64,000 nt of DNA from Neopusillimonas aromaticivorans (lineage in GTDB: Bacteria > Pseudomonadota > Gammaproteobacteria > Burkholderiales > Burkholderiaceae_B), in the NCBI RefSeq assembly GCF_030344915.1, contig NZ_CP128233.1, forward strand, positions 1,860,001 through 1,924,000, written 5' to 3'. This document shows positions 9,394-18,345 of the stretch, piece by piece; positions within the stretch are counted from its first letter, which is position 1; every line of letters begins with the position of its first letter. A program made the translations under genes and the position numbers. The notes beneath the pieces are model-generated. The model was not told the DNA's origin. It saw only the letters and a list, made by a program, of their open reading frames with translations, and ran no database searches.

Positions 9394-10256
9394 TCAAGGG
9401 TGATCAGATTGTAACGCCAGGGCGCACAGCCCATCGAGAACGGGTGCCTCGAGCCATTCAATCGGTGTTTGGGCCAGCCCCATTTGTTGCTGTGTATAGT
9501 GCAGTAACCGTTTGACTTCTTCTTTAACCAGAGGCCAGCCACCGCCTGCGCTGTAAACGATGGGGCCGTGGCCATAGTATTCCAGACCGATCAGCCATTG
9601 TCGTACCAGGGCACCGGCCTGCGCGGCCGCGATGCCGGTGCCGATGGCCTGGTGGGTGTGGGTCGGGTAGGCGGCCAGCTCGTTGTGGGCTTCGGGAAGA
9701 TGGGCGGTGCCCTCAGCCAGGGAGGCGCGCATGAGGGACGGCCCCGGCAGGATCATGCCCCCCGGAACAGGTAATGCAGGCTGGCGGGCGCACTGCGGGC
9801 GACATCAACGACCAGCGTGTCGATGGTGGTTGCCGTGCCGAAACTGGCCAGAATAAGGGGTGGGAACGCACCCTGGACGATTTCCCCGACCTGTTCGGAG
9901 ATACGCGGGTGCGGACGCCGGGCCAGCCCCAGCATGGACAGCCAGCGGTCTGGCCCCAGCTGCGTCGGGTTTTCATAGGCATTGAATACATTGAGCGCCT
10001 GGCTTTCACCCTTGATCCATTCAATCGGGCACTCGTGCAGATGAAAAATGTTTTCGATGGTGGCATCAATGGCGCTGCCCGCCACGCTGACTCCCAGTGC
10101 GCGGGTGACAGGCCCAGGCACTTTAGCCAGCCAGTGACTGAGCTGGTCGAGTGTTTCATGGGGCAGGGCAATAGGCCTTGCCTCGCGTTCGCCGGTTTCA
10201 GGGTCTACCCACCCGGCCTTGACTCGGGTATTGCCCGCGTCGATCAGAACGATCAT
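9394..10256 (-). CDS. coaX: type III pantothenate kinase (one frameshift)
   Basis: First enzyme of coenzyme A synthesis, phosphorylating pantothenate. In Bordetella the same protein was named Bvg accessory factor (Baf). The N-terminus MIVLIDAGNTRVKAGW carries the ASKHA-fold phosphate loop; ASFGTATTIDTLV is the second motif. At the G run on the coding strand near 9758-9763 one base is missing; restoring it joins HYLFRG to GMILPGPSLMRASLAEGTAHLP, the family's conserved third segment, and the protein ends at 9394. About 287 residues. The start is 10 bases after the birA stop, a typical birA-coaX pair. Confidence 0.93.
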
Positions 10257-10266
10257 AGGTGTCTCC

Positions 10267-11142
10267 TTAGAGGGGCGCCGACCCGGAGGGTTGGCGCGCC
10301 CGGATTGATACTTCGCCGACAGACAGCGCGGTTTCGCCGTCGGGGCCTTTGACCCGTAGCTGGCCGTGCTCGTTGACGCCACAGGCAATGCCTGCGTTTA
10401 ACAGGCGGCCGTTGTCGATAATATGAACATATTGCCCCAGCAAACCATCGACCGCATTGAAACGCGACGCCAGGTTCGTAATCCCGTGGCGGGTTGCTTC
10501 ATTAAATACCTGGTACCAGGCATTGGCAATGGTTTTTACCACGGTCGCGAGGCTGTGTGAGCCCGCCAAATGATCATGGTGTGTAATTTCAGACCAGTCA
10601 GCCACCGAGCGGTCCAGAGACAGGCTTAATGCGCGGGCATCGTCAAGGTTCAGGCCGAGCCCGACAATGATGACGTAATGATCCGCAGACTGGCGTGCAG
10701 TGCTGGCGCGGGTACTTTCGACCAGAATACCGGCCAGTTTGGCCGAGCCCCACAAAATATCGTTTGGCCACTTCATGGTCAGACGTGATTGGTGTTCCGG
10801 GGCAATGAGTGACCGCAGTGCCTCGGCGGTGGCAACCCCGGTCAGGGGCGACAAAGCGGCCAGGTGCCGGGCCGGCAGGAAGACGTCGAACGCGCACGAG
10901 AACATCAGGTTGGCCCCACGCCGGTTCTGCCAGGAGCGGCCGGCGCGGCCCCGACCCATGGTCTGCAAATGAGCGCCTTCCAGCCAGGGGCGTGCGGTCA
11001 AGGTGCCCGTGTCGTGGGCCAGTGCAAGAAGGTCGGCATTGGTGGAGCTGGTTTCGTCAAGCCAGCGGACATGCCGGAATGCCGGCAGGCCCTGAGTCAG
11101 CTGGTTTTGCAGTGTTGCAGGTTCAGGTAAAGTTGAAAGCAT
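10267..11142 (-). CDS. birA: biotin-[acetyl-CoA-carboxylase] ligase (catalytic domain only)
   Basis: Activates biotin with ATP and attaches it to the BCCP subunit of acetyl-CoA carboxylase. The 291-residue protein is intact. The biotinyl-AMP loop GRGRAGRSW is near residue 70, KWPNDILW near 125, and the C-terminal SH3-like domain follows. There is no N-terminal helix-turn-helix, so unlike E. coli BirA it should not act as a biotin repressor. The start at 11142 (MLSTLPEPATLQNQL) is preferred over the longer frame to 11205, which would begin in the divergent promoter region. First gene of birA-coaX-galU. Confidence 0.93.
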   Translation of the reverse strand: MLSTLPEPATLQNQLTQGLPAFRHVRWLDETSSTNADLLALAHDTGTLTARPWLEGAHLQTMGRGRAGRSWQNRRGANLMFSCAFDVFLPARHLAALSPLTGVATAEALRSLIAPEHQSRLTMKWPNDILWGSAKLAGILVESTRASTARQSADHYVIIVGLGLNLDDARALSLSLDRSVADWSEITHHDHLAGSHSLATVVKTIANAWYQVFNEATRHGITNLASRFNAVDGLLGQYVHIIDNGRLLNAGIACGVNEHGQLRVKGPDGETALSVGEVSIRARQPSGSAPL

Positions 11143-11245
11143 GGCGAGGCACAAGGCCGGTCGTGACAGGATTCGCGTTAAGCTAAACGGCCAATCATAG
11201 TGCAACTTTCAACAGATCAACAGGAACAACGACGGGTAAAGCGGT

Positions 11246-11880
11246 ATGGCAGAGCGTAAAGAGGCATTTGAGTTTGAAGCGGAAGCAGGTCGTGTTGACT
11301 GTGTCATTGAATGGCCCGATCAGTCGCCCCGGGGTTGGGCCTTGGTCTTGCACCCGCATCCGCTGCATGGGGGGCGCGCGATAACAAAGTCGTGACGACC
11401 ATTGCGCGGGCCTGTTTGCAGTACGGGCTGGTGGCTGTTCGGCCAAATTTCAGGGGGTCGGCCAATCAGATGGGGTTTTCGATCAGGGCAAGGGTGAAAC
11501 TGCCGACATGCAGGTGCTGGTCGAGCAATTCCGGATGCGTTATCCCGACGTGTTTGCCGGTCAGTGGGTACTGGCCGGTTTTTCTTTCGGGACGTCGGTT
11601 GCTGCACAGTTGTACTCTGCGCTTCAGGGGGCGTCAGCCTGATGCTCTGATTCTTGCCGGCCCGGCCGTCGAGCGCTTCCGTTTTCGTGACATTGCCGTG
11701 CCGGAACATACGCTGCTGGTACATGGCGAGGCAGATGAGGTGGTGCCCCTTGCCGAGGCGATGGATTTTGCACGTGCGCATGGTTTGCCGGTCACGGTCA
11801 TCCCCGATGCGTCGCACTTCTTCCATGGCAGGCTGTTGACCTTGCGCATGCTGGTGCAGCAGCGTTTGCTGGCTTTGTAG
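11246..11880 (+). CDS. alpha/beta hydrolase, COG2945 type (three frameshifts)
   Basis: Small serine hydrolase of the predicted alpha/beta superfamily, substrate unknown. The start ATG at 11246 gives MAERKEAFEFEAEAGRVDCVIEW, then LVLHPHPLHGG. G runs near 11371 and 11459 are each one short, and the run near 11627 is off by one or two. The joined protein shows VRPNFRGVGQSDG, the nucleophile elbow GFSFGTSVA (Gly-Phe-Ser-Phe-Gly), the acid loop LLVHGEADEVVPL and the catalytic His in DASHFFHGRL. About 212 residues, standard for COG2945. It diverges from birA, with a 103-base spacer. Confidence 0.83.
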
Positions 11881-11982
11881 CCTTGGCTCTCGGCGGGTGG
11901 GTTGGCGACTTGCGTAGCAATTGTTTGCCAATTGATCCTCCGCGTTGCGTTTTAACGGTGAGTCTGGCGCTGTTGCGCTGCC

Positions 11983-11988
11983 TATAAT
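11983..11988 (+). promoter_or_regulatory. -10 box upstream of dacA
   Basis: A consensus TATAAT 55 bases before the dacA start. No convincing -35 hexamer is found at the proper distance, so only the -10 element is annotated. Confidence 0.45.
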
Positions 11989-12043
11989 GAACCTTTTGTG
12001 TGGCAGGCGTTCAAAACGCCTGTTGTCATTCGATGAGTGCTTT

Positions 12044-13240
12044 ATGTCCCTGATTTCCACGTTGTATCGAAATGCCGTTCGCGTCGCAGGTTGTGCCTTT
12101 TTCGGGGCTGTGATTGCTGTGGCACCGTTGGCCTACGCCCAGTCGTCGCCCGAACCCATGGTGGCGGGGCTGTCCACTATTCCGGTGCCTGATCTCGCAG
12201 CCAGGGCCTGGCTGACGCTGGATGCCACCAGCGGGCAGGTTATCGCGGCTAACAATATCAATGAAAAAGTCGAACCGGCGTCGCTGACCAAGATCATGGC
12301 TGCGTATGTTGTGTTCGATGCGGTGGCCAAGGGGCGTTTGTCATTGGACCAGACCGTGCCGATTTCTGAAAAGGCCTGGAAAACGGAAGGGTCACGGATG
12401 TTTGTCAACGTGAACTCGCAGGTTTCTGTGGGTGAACTGCTGCAAGGCATGATTGTGCAGTCGGGTAACGACGCTACGGTAGCGCTGGCAGAGGCGGTCG
12501 CCGGCAGCGAAGAGGCATTTGTCGCCTTGATGAACCAGGAAGCGCAGCGTCAGGGGCTGTCTGGCACACGGTTCACCAATTCTCCGGGTTTGCCGCATGC
12601 TGATCACATCACTACGGTGTACGACCTGGGCGTTCTGGCGCGTAATCTGGTCAATGACTTCCCGCAGTACCTGCATTATTACAGCCAGAAAGAATACACC
12701 TATAACGATATCAAGCAGCGCAATCGCAACCGTTTGCTGTGGGTTGATGAAACCGTTGACGGGTTGAAGACAGGTCATACCTCATCGGCGGGTTATTGCC
12801 TGATCACAACAGCCATTCGCGATGGCCGACGTGTCATTACGGTGCTGGTAGGGGCGTCCAGTGATGCCGCCCGGGCTGAAAACAGTCTCAAACTCCTGAA
12901 CTGGAGTTTCCAGAACTTTGATACGGTCAAGTTGTTCGATGAGCAGAAACCCGCGGTTCAGGCTCGTGTGTGGCAAGGTCAGGTCGAGTCTGTCGCGCTT
13001 AGCCAGCCCAAGCCGGTCTGGGTTACCGTCCCACGGGGGCGTGGCGCAGAACTCAAGCCAGTCGCCGAATATACGCAGCCGCTCATTGCGCCGCTGACGG
13101 CTGGCACGCAAGTCGGTACGGTGTCACTTGAGCTTGACGGTGTGGTGTTGCGCAAAGAGCCTCTGCTGGTCATGTCCGATGTGCCGGAAGCCGGTTTCGT
13201 GGCTCGTATGGTTGACAAGATCAAGCTGATGTTTGAGTAA
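12044..13240 (+). CDS. dacA: D-alanyl-D-alanine carboxypeptidase (PBP5/6 type)
   Basis: Periplasmic penicillin-binding protein that trims the terminal D-Ala from peptidoglycan pentapeptides. Intact, 398 residues. It has a signal peptide ending at AYAQ near residue 33, the SxxK motif SLTK at 80-83, SGN at 140-142 and KTG at 242-244, the C-terminal PBP5 beta domain, and a terminal amphipathic anchor helix FVARMVDKIKLMFE. The frame is open upstream to 11945, but the ATG at 12044 gives the signal peptide directly. It heads the series dacA, dat, ybeD, lipB, lipA. The released D-Ala is a substrate of the next gene's product. Confidence 0.95.
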   Translation: MSLISTLYRNAVRVAGCAFFGAVIAVAPLAYAQSSPEPMVAGLSTIPVPDLAARAWLTLDATSGQVIAANNINEKVEPASLTKIMAAYVVFDAVAKGRLSLDQTVPISEKAWKTEGSRMFVNVNSQVSVGELLQGMIVQSGNDATVALAEAVAGSEEAFVALMNQEAQRQGLSGTRFTNSPGLPHADHITTVYDLGVLARNLVNDFPQYLHYYSQKEYTYNDIKQRNRNRLLWVDETVDGLKTGHTSSAGYCLITTAIRDGRRVITVLVGASSDAARAENSLKLLNWSFQNFDTVKLFDEQKPAVQARVWQGQVESVALSQPKPVWVTVPRGRGAELKPVAEYTQPLIAPLTAGTQVGTVSLELDGVVLRKEPLLVMSDVPEAGFVARMVDKIKLMFE

Positions 13241-13283
13241 CAGGGCGCGCTAAAATAGGAGTTTTTGCCTGCAGGTGTGCGCC

Positions 13284-14164
13284 ATGATCCCCGACGTCGA
13301 CAACGACAGTATTGTTTACCTGAATGGCGAGCATGTTCGCCTGGGTGATGCGAAGGTTTCGGTACTTGATCGGGGGTTCGTGTTTGGCGATGGCATTTAT
13401 GAAGTTGTGCCGGTTTACAACGGCAAGCCGTTTCGCATGGCTGAACACATCACCCGGCTGCAGCGCAGCCTGAACGCCATCCGTATCGATACAGGGTACT
13501 CCGACGCGCGTTGGGCGCAGCTCTTTGACGATATGATCCGTCGTGCGCAGGCGGCCACGACCCCCGTCTCCGAAAACGCCATGATCTACTTGCAGGTGAC
13601 GCGGGGTGTGGCAAAGCGCGACCACGCGTTTCCTGCCGGCATTACGCCGACAGTCTTTTGCATGGTGTCGCCGTTCAAACGACCAACGGCAGCCCAGCGC
13701 GATCAGGGGCTGGCAACCATTTCCCTGCCTGATGTCCGCTGGTTGTATTGCCATATCAAGTCGGTGTCGCTGCTGGGCAATGTGTTGGCCAAACAGGCTG
13801 CCGTCGAGGCGGGTGTTGATGAAGTCATCCAGTTTCGCGACGATTTTCTTTCTGAAGGGGCATCGTCGAACATCTGGGTGGTCAAGAACGGCGTCTTGCT
13901 TGCCCCCGAGCCCAATCACCTGATCCTGGAAGGCGTGCGTTACCGTTTTATCGAAAGTCTGGCCCAAAAGTCGGGAATTGCTTTCGAGTCCCGACCGGTA
14001 AGGCGGCACGAAGTTGAAACGGCCGATGAGCTGATGCTGTCGTCGGCAACCAAAGAAATTTTGCCCATCGTTACGCTCGATGGCCGGCCGGTGGGGCAGG
14101 GCACCCCGGGCCAGTGTACCGGGCGTTGCGTGCGGCTTACGATCAAACGCTCGAGGCACTTTAA
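13284..14164 (+). CDS. dat: D-amino acid aminotransferase (one frameshift)
   Basis: Fold-type IV PLP enzyme that interconverts D-alanine and D-glutamate with their oxo acids. The N-terminus VYLNGEHVRLGDAKVSVLDRGFVFGDGIYEV is the class IV signature (quoted here in part: VLDRGFVFGDGIYE). The PLP lysine lies in CHIKSVSLLGN, followed by FLSEGASSNIWVV. At 14108-14110 a GGG must be GGGG; the corrected end reads PGPVYRALRAAYDQTLEAL with the stop TAA at 14162-14164. About 293 residues. GCAGG at 13270-13274 supports the ATG at 13284 over the in-frame GTG at 13275. The stop codon shares a base with the ATG of ybeD. Confidence 0.92.
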
Positions 14165-14444
14165 TGCCAATGCCAACGATTCCCCCGAACAGTCCCTTAT
14201 TGAGTACCCCAGCCAGTTTCCGATCAAGGTCATGGGGAAATCGCACCCTGACTTTGCCCAGACGCTGACGGCGGTGGTGCTCGAGCACGACCCGGAGTTT
14301 GATCCGGCGACTGTCGAGATGCGCCCCAGTCGCAGCGGCAACTATATTGGTCTGACCTTCACCGTTACAGCGACCTCACGCGAACAGCTCGATGCGTTAT
14401 ATCGTGCCTTGCATGGTCACGCGATGGTCTCGGTCGTTCTGTGA
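14164..14444 (+). CDS. ybeD: YbeD/DUF493 family protein (one frameshift)
   Basis: Small ACT-like protein of unknown role that sits beside lipB in many proteobacteria. The ATG at 14164 overlaps the dat stop (TAATG). It reads MPMPTIPP, and after one C is restored in the run near 14184-14188 it continues EQSLIEYPSQFPIKVMGKSHPDF, the family signature, to VSVVL at 14444. About 93 residues, normal length. The stop overlaps the GTG of lipB by four bases. The in-frame upstream sequence belongs to dat read out of frame, so it is not part of this protein. Confidence 0.85.
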
Positions 14445-15190
14445 CGAAGGTTCGCTGGTGGCCTCGACCGGTGTCGTATCTCGAGACCTGGCAGGCCATG
14501 AAAACCTTTACTGCCGGGCGTGGGGCTGATACGCCTGACGAGATCTGGCTGGTCGAACATGAGCCGGTGTACACCCTGGGTCAGGCCGGCAAGCCCGAAC
14601 ATGTGCTGAACCCCGGGCAGATCCCGCTGGTAAAAACCGATCGCGGTGGTCAGGTTACGTATCACGGCCCCGGGCAGGTTGTGGCGTATTGTCTGGTCGA
14701 CCTGCGGCGTCTCGGGTTGTTCGTCAAAGAGTATGTCGAGTTGCTTGAAGACGTTGTGATTGCCGTATTGGGCGAGTTTGGTGTGGCTGATGCCTGCCGC
14801 AAGGCGGGGGCACCTGGTGTTTACGTTCCCTGGCCCTGCAATGCGTTGGCCGTTTCCGCAGCGTCCCCGGCAGTTGTGCCGGGCCGATCAGTTCTGGCAG
14901 AGGCAGCGGGGCACGCTGAAACCGCGTTGCCCGGCGGTCATGAGCTTGCCAAGATTGCCGCATTGGGGGTCAAGATCAGTCGTGGCTGCGCTTATCACGG
15001 TATCGCGCTGAATGTGGCCATGGATCTCACACCGTTTCTGGGGATCAACCCTTGCGGTTATGCCGGGTTACGTACTGTTGACCTTGCTGCGTGTGGTGTT
15101 GTCGCAACGGTGACCGATGCGGGTAACCGCCTTGCGTCTCGGCTTGACGCCGCATTCGATGCCCGCCAAGGGCGGCAAACCCGCGTTTAA
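14441..15190 (+). CDS. lipB: octanoyl-ACP:protein N-octanoyltransferase
   Basis: Transfers octanoate from acyl carrier protein to the lipoyl domains of 2-oxoacid dehydrogenases and GcvH. Intact, 249 residues, start GTG at 14441 overlapping the ybeD stop. It shows RGGQVTYHGPGQ near residue 70, the catalytic Lys171 in KIAALGVKI and the acyl-accepting Cys183 in RGCAYHGIALNV. Between APGVYV and KIAALG there is an extra Ala/Gly/Val-rich stretch of about 35 residues (roughly 131-168), where family members normally have a few residues. LipA, which inserts sulfur into the octanoyl group, is the next gene. Confidence 0.93.
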   Translation: MTKVRWWPRPVSYLETWQAMKTFTAGRGADTPDEIWLVEHEPVYTLGQAGKPEHVLNPGQIPLVKTDRGGQVTYHGPGQVVAYCLVDLRRLGLFVKEYVELLEDVVIAVLGEFGVADACRKAGAPGVYVPWPCNALAVSAASPAVVPGRSVLAEAAGHAETALPGGHELAKIAALGVKISRGCAYHGIALNVAMDLTPFLGINPCGYAGLRTVDLAACGVVATVTDAGNRLASRLDAAFDARQGRQTRV

Positions 15191-15203
15191 CGCAGGGCAA
15201 TAC

Positions 15204-15233
15204 TTGGGCTTGCGGTAGCCCCCGCGCTAGAAT
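15204..15233 (+). promoter_or_regulatory. candidate promoter of lipA
   Basis: TTGGGC at 15204-15209 and TAGAAT at 15228-15233 are separated by 18 bases, in the 98-base gap between lipB and lipA. The position suggests lipA can be transcribed separately from dat-ybeD-lipB. Confidence 0.45.
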
Positions 15234-15288
15234 AGGGTTTTTACCCATTCACGGTGTTGCAACGGTGCGGCACCGCCCAGGACGGTAT

Positions 15289-16272
15289 ATGTCTACATCA
15301 GATCAGGTGGCCAGCAGCGCGCCGGCCGCTTACGACGCGACTCAAAAACAGAAATCCGAAGCGAAAACTTCGCGCATCCCCATCAAGATCGTACCGGCCG
15401 AGCGGCTCAAGAAGCCAGAGTGGATCCGTGTGAAAGCGGCTGTACCAGGGTCGCGTTTTTACGATATCAAGCGTATTTTGCGCGAGCACAATCTCCACAC
15501 GGTCTGTGAAGAGGCGTCGTGTCCGAATATTGGCGAGTGCTTTGGCAAAGGCACGGCCACGTTCATGATCATGGGTGACAAATGCACACGTCGTTGCCCG
15601 TTCTGTGATGTGGGCCATGGCCGTCCCGACCCGCTTGATGTTAACGAACCTCTGAATCTGGCCCGCACCATTGCGGCGCTCAAGTTGTCGTATGTTGTCA
15701 TTACTTCGGTTGACCGCGATGACTTGCGTGACGGTGGGGCCGCGCACTTTGTCGAATGCATCCGCAAGGTGCGTGAACTGTCGCCGGCCACCCGCATTGA
15801 AATTCTGGTGCCCGATTTCAGGGCGCGTCTCGAGCGTGCGCTGGGTATTCTGAACGAGTGCCCGCCCGACGTCATGAACCATAATCTTGAAACCGTGCCG
15901 CGTTTGTACAAACAGGCACGCCCGGGCTCAGACTATCACCACTCGCTCAAGTTGCTGGCCGAGTTCAAGGCGCAGCACCCTGATGTACCGACCAAGTCCG
16001 GTTTGATGTTGGGGCTGGGTGAAACCGATGAAGAGATCCTGCAGGTCATGCGCGACATGCGTGCCCACAATGTCGATATGTTGACGATTGGCCAATATCT
16101 GCAGCCTTCCGAGCATCACTTGCCGGTGTTGCGTTATGTGCATCCCGACACCTTCGCCATGTTCGAACGCGAAGCGTATGCCATGGGCTTTACCCACGCT
16201 GCCGTAGGTGCCATGGTGCGTTCGTCATATCATGCCGACGAACAGGCGCATGCCGCAGGTGTCCCGAACTAA
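15289..16272 (+). CDS. lipA: lipoyl synthase
   Basis: Radical-SAM enzyme that inserts two sulfurs into protein-bound octanoyl groups. Intact, 327 residues. The auxiliary cluster cysteines are C73, C78 and C84 (CEEASCPNIGEC); the radical-SAM cluster cysteines are C99, C103 and C106 (CTRRCPFC). The C-terminal RSSYHADEQ contains the conserved RSS serine that ligates the auxiliary cluster. An in-frame GTG/ATG lies further upstream, but the ATG at 15289 matches family N-termini. It converges with the cobalamin adenosyltransferase gene, with two bases between stops. Confidence 0.96.
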   Translation: MSTSDQVASSAPAAYDATQKQKSEAKTSRIPIKIVPAERLKKPEWIRVKAAVPGSRFYDIKRILREHNLHTVCEEASCPNIGECFGKGTATFMIMGDKCTRRCPFCDVGHGRPDPLDVNEPLNLARTIAALKLSYVVITSVDRDDLRDGGAAHFVECIRKVRELSPATRIEILVPDFRARLERALGILNECPPDVMNHNLETVPRLYKQARPGSDYHHSLKLLAEFKAQHPDVPTKSGLMLGLGETDEEILQVMRDMRAHNVDMLTIGQYLQPSEHHLPVLRYVHPDTFAMFEREAYAMGFTHAAVGAMVRSSYHADEQAHAAGVPN

Positions 16273-16274
16273 GG

Positions 16275-16805
16275 TCAGTCGCGCTTCCAAAGTGTGTCTT
16301 GCCGGTTCAAGACTCGTGACAGTACGAAGCACAAGTCAGACAGCCTGTTCAGGTATTGTCGTACGGCGTCGCTGACGGGCTCATTCCGGTGCAGGGTAAT
16401 CACCGCGCGTTCAGCACGGCGTGATACCGTGCGCGCCATGTGCGCCAACGCTGAAGGCCGGTTGCCGCCAGGGATAATGAATTCTTTAAGCGGCGGCAGT
16501 TGGCTGTTGTACTGCTGCAGCGCTTCATCCAGAGCGCTGACATGCGCCTGTGTCAGGGTTTCGTAGCCCGGGATGCACAGCGTGGCCCCCATGTCGAACA
16601 GGGTGTTCTGGATGGTGGCCAGCAGGGCGTCAATGGTGTCAGGCAGTACTTCGCAACGCCATAGGCCGATGATGCTGTTCAGTTCGTCAACGTCGCCCAG
16701 GGCGGCAATGCGTGGGGCGTCTTTGTCGATGCGTGATCCGTCACCCAGGCTGGTGGTACCGTCGTCGCCGGTGCGTGTGGCAATTACAGATAAGCGGTTG
16801 CTCAT
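16275..16805 (-). CDS. ATP:cob(I)alamin adenosyltransferase, PduO type
   Basis: Forms adenosylcobalamin from cob(I)alamin and ATP. Intact, 176 residues. The ATP-binding N-terminal motif TRTGDDGTTSLGDGSRIDKD and the conserved ALGDVDELNS are present, as is the RRAERAV helix motif near residue 130 and the C-terminal DLCFVLSRVLN. No other cobalamin gene is nearby, so the cell likely uses it for salvage or for a B12-dependent mutase encoded elsewhere. Divergent from the CusF-like gene, with a 97-base spacer. Confidence 0.93.
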   Translation of the reverse strand: MSNRLSVIATRTGDDGTTSLGDGSRIDKDAPRIAALGDVDELNSIIGLWRCEVLPDTIDALLATIQNTLFDMGATLCIPGYETLTQAHVSALDEALQQYNSQLPPLKEFIIPGGNRPSALAHMARTVSRRAERAVITLHRNEPVSDAVRQYLNRLSDLCFVLSRVLNRQDTLWKRD

Positions 16806-16902
16806 GATTTATCCAGAAACAGTTCAGAAACAGGGAGGGGCCGTTGTAACGGCCGGGGTTGGTACTATAGCGTTTTGAGCTATCAGATTTTGGAGGGTCC
16901 CG

Positions 16903-17208
16903 ATGGCACGTCTGAACCGAAGTGTTTCTGCTGCGGTACTGCTGGCGTTTGCTGCACCGCTGCTGGTGGTGTCGAGTCCGGTGGCAGCCCAGACGGCGAC
17001 GGCCTCAGGTGAGGTGCGCAGGGTTGATGCGGCCAAGGGAAAAATCACGATCAAGCACGGGGAAATCGGTGAGCTGGGGTTGCCGGCCATGACGCTGGTG
17101 TATGCCATTGATCCGGCCTTGCTGGCGGGTATCGGCCCGGGTGACAAGGTCACGTTTACGGCCAGTCGCCAGAATGGCCAGTACGTGATTTCAAAAATCA
17201 GCAAGTAA
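16903..17208 (+). CDS. periplasmic CusF-like copper-binding protein
   Basis: A 101-residue exported OB-fold protein. It has a signal peptide ending at VAAQ near residue 30, then the family signature GEVRRVDAAKGKITIKHGEI and LGLPAMTLVY. Compared with E. coli CusF, the His and the Met of PAM are kept, but the Trp that caps the copper and the second Met are both Leu here (17070-17100), so metal binding may be weaker or different. No CusCBA efflux genes lie beside it. The sequence is intact, and TACTAT at 16864-16869 could be its -10 box. Confidence 0.78.
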   Translation: MARLNRSVSAAVLLAFAAPLLVVSSPVAAQTATASGEVRRVDAAKGKITIKHGEIGELGLPAMTLVYAIDPALLAGIGPGDKVTFTASRQNGQYVISKISK

Positions 17209-17293
17209 GTCGGCCGGTTGCTCTGGCCGCTGCCCGTTAAGTGCGGGTGTTCATGGTCGGGCGTCAGATAGCCCGGGGGCGACTACCCTTGCC

Positions 17294-18219
17294 TTATCGC
17301 GCTGTTCCCACGGCCTCGGCACCGAACCAGTGACCCTGAGCCAATTGGGTCTTGATGGTTTCAATAAACAACCGCCGGCCCTCTTGTACCGCCGGCGAGT
17401 GCGATCGTGCCTCATTTTCAAACAAGGCCCAGGTCAGGTAAAGCCCTTTGACAGGCGCCCATTTAAGGTCGTCGCCCAAGTGGTGCTGGTAAATCGCACA
17501 AGCCGGCACAACCGTTAGTCCCGCACCCAGGCGTGCCAGTTCCATGCACAGTCGCAAAGTGTCTGTTTCAACGCCAATACTGAATTTCAGCCCGCGTCGT
17601 TGCAGGGAATTTTCAATTTGCATGCGCAGGGCGTTCGGTCGCCCCGGCAAAACCAGCTTGTGCTGGCCCAGAATTTGTACCGGCTGTTCGCCCGATGTGT
17701 CAAAGTCGGCATTTGTGTTGCCTACGACAACCAGCGGTTCGCGCAGCAGCAAGGTCTGGCGGTAACCGTTGGGCGGGGTATGCTCGAAGGGCACAGCGGC
17801 CAGGTCAAGCGCCCCGGCCAGAAGCTGGTCGCGCAAAATGTGGCTGACGTTTTCAAAAACCTTCAGGGAAACGTTCGGACAATCGCGAAGCAGGGTGGCC
17901 AGATAGCTTGAGGTAAACACCCCGTGCCATGACGGCGGTATGCCAATCGCCAGCAGCCCGGCTGCCCGCTCACCAACCTGGGCCTTGATGACGGCAAACT
18001 GGCGCAGCAGGGGTCTGACCCGGTCGGACAGCAGTTTGCCGGCTTCGGTCAGGCGGACACCCCTTGAGACCGGATGAACAGTTGTACTTGCATTTCGTGT
18101 TCAAGGCCGGCAATTTGTCGTGAAAGCGCCGGTTGCGACAGGTTCAGGTCAACCGCTGCGCGGTTGATGCTGCCTAGTTCGGCGACCCTCAGAAAGCATT
18201 CCAGTACCCGGGAATCCAT
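17294..18219 (-). CDS. LysR-family transcriptional regulator (one frameshift)
   Basis: Starts at the ATG at 18219 with the winged helix-turn-helix VLECFLRVAELGSINRAA and LNLSQPALSRQIAGLE. Near 18070 one base is missing, after which RGVRLTEAGKLLSDR continues into an intact effector domain ending at 17294. About 308 residues. It diverges from the FAD monooxygenase gene at 18346, and the spacer holds a TTATC-N11-GATAA palindrome, the classic layout for a LysR activator of an adjacent catabolic operon. The effector is probably an aromatic acid or its CoA ester, inferred from the neighbours only. Confidence 0.88.
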
Positions 18220-18257
18220 ATGTGCCTATTATGCAAAAAATGATTAACAATTATAGG

Positions 18258-18278
18258 TTATCGGCATTATTCAGATAA
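18258..18278. promoter_or_regulatory. LysR-type operator, TTATC-N11-GATAA
   Basis: A perfect 5-bp inverted repeat with an 11-base spacer (T-N11-A core) lies in the 126-base divergent spacer, 39 bases upstream of the LysR start and 67 upstream of the FAD monooxygenase start. It is the expected recognition site for the adjacent regulator. Confidence 0.6.
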
Positions 18279-18345
18279 TCAGGTGCCCCATAAACTGTGT
18301 TTCACGAAGATTACTGCACGCTGCCCTGCAGCCAGGAGACACACA

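Noticed and set aside
13212..13256. TTGACA at 13212 and TAAAAT at 13251 as a promoter for dat
   Set aside because: The boxes are 33 bases apart, so they cannot form one promoter, and TTGACA is inside dacA codons for VDK.
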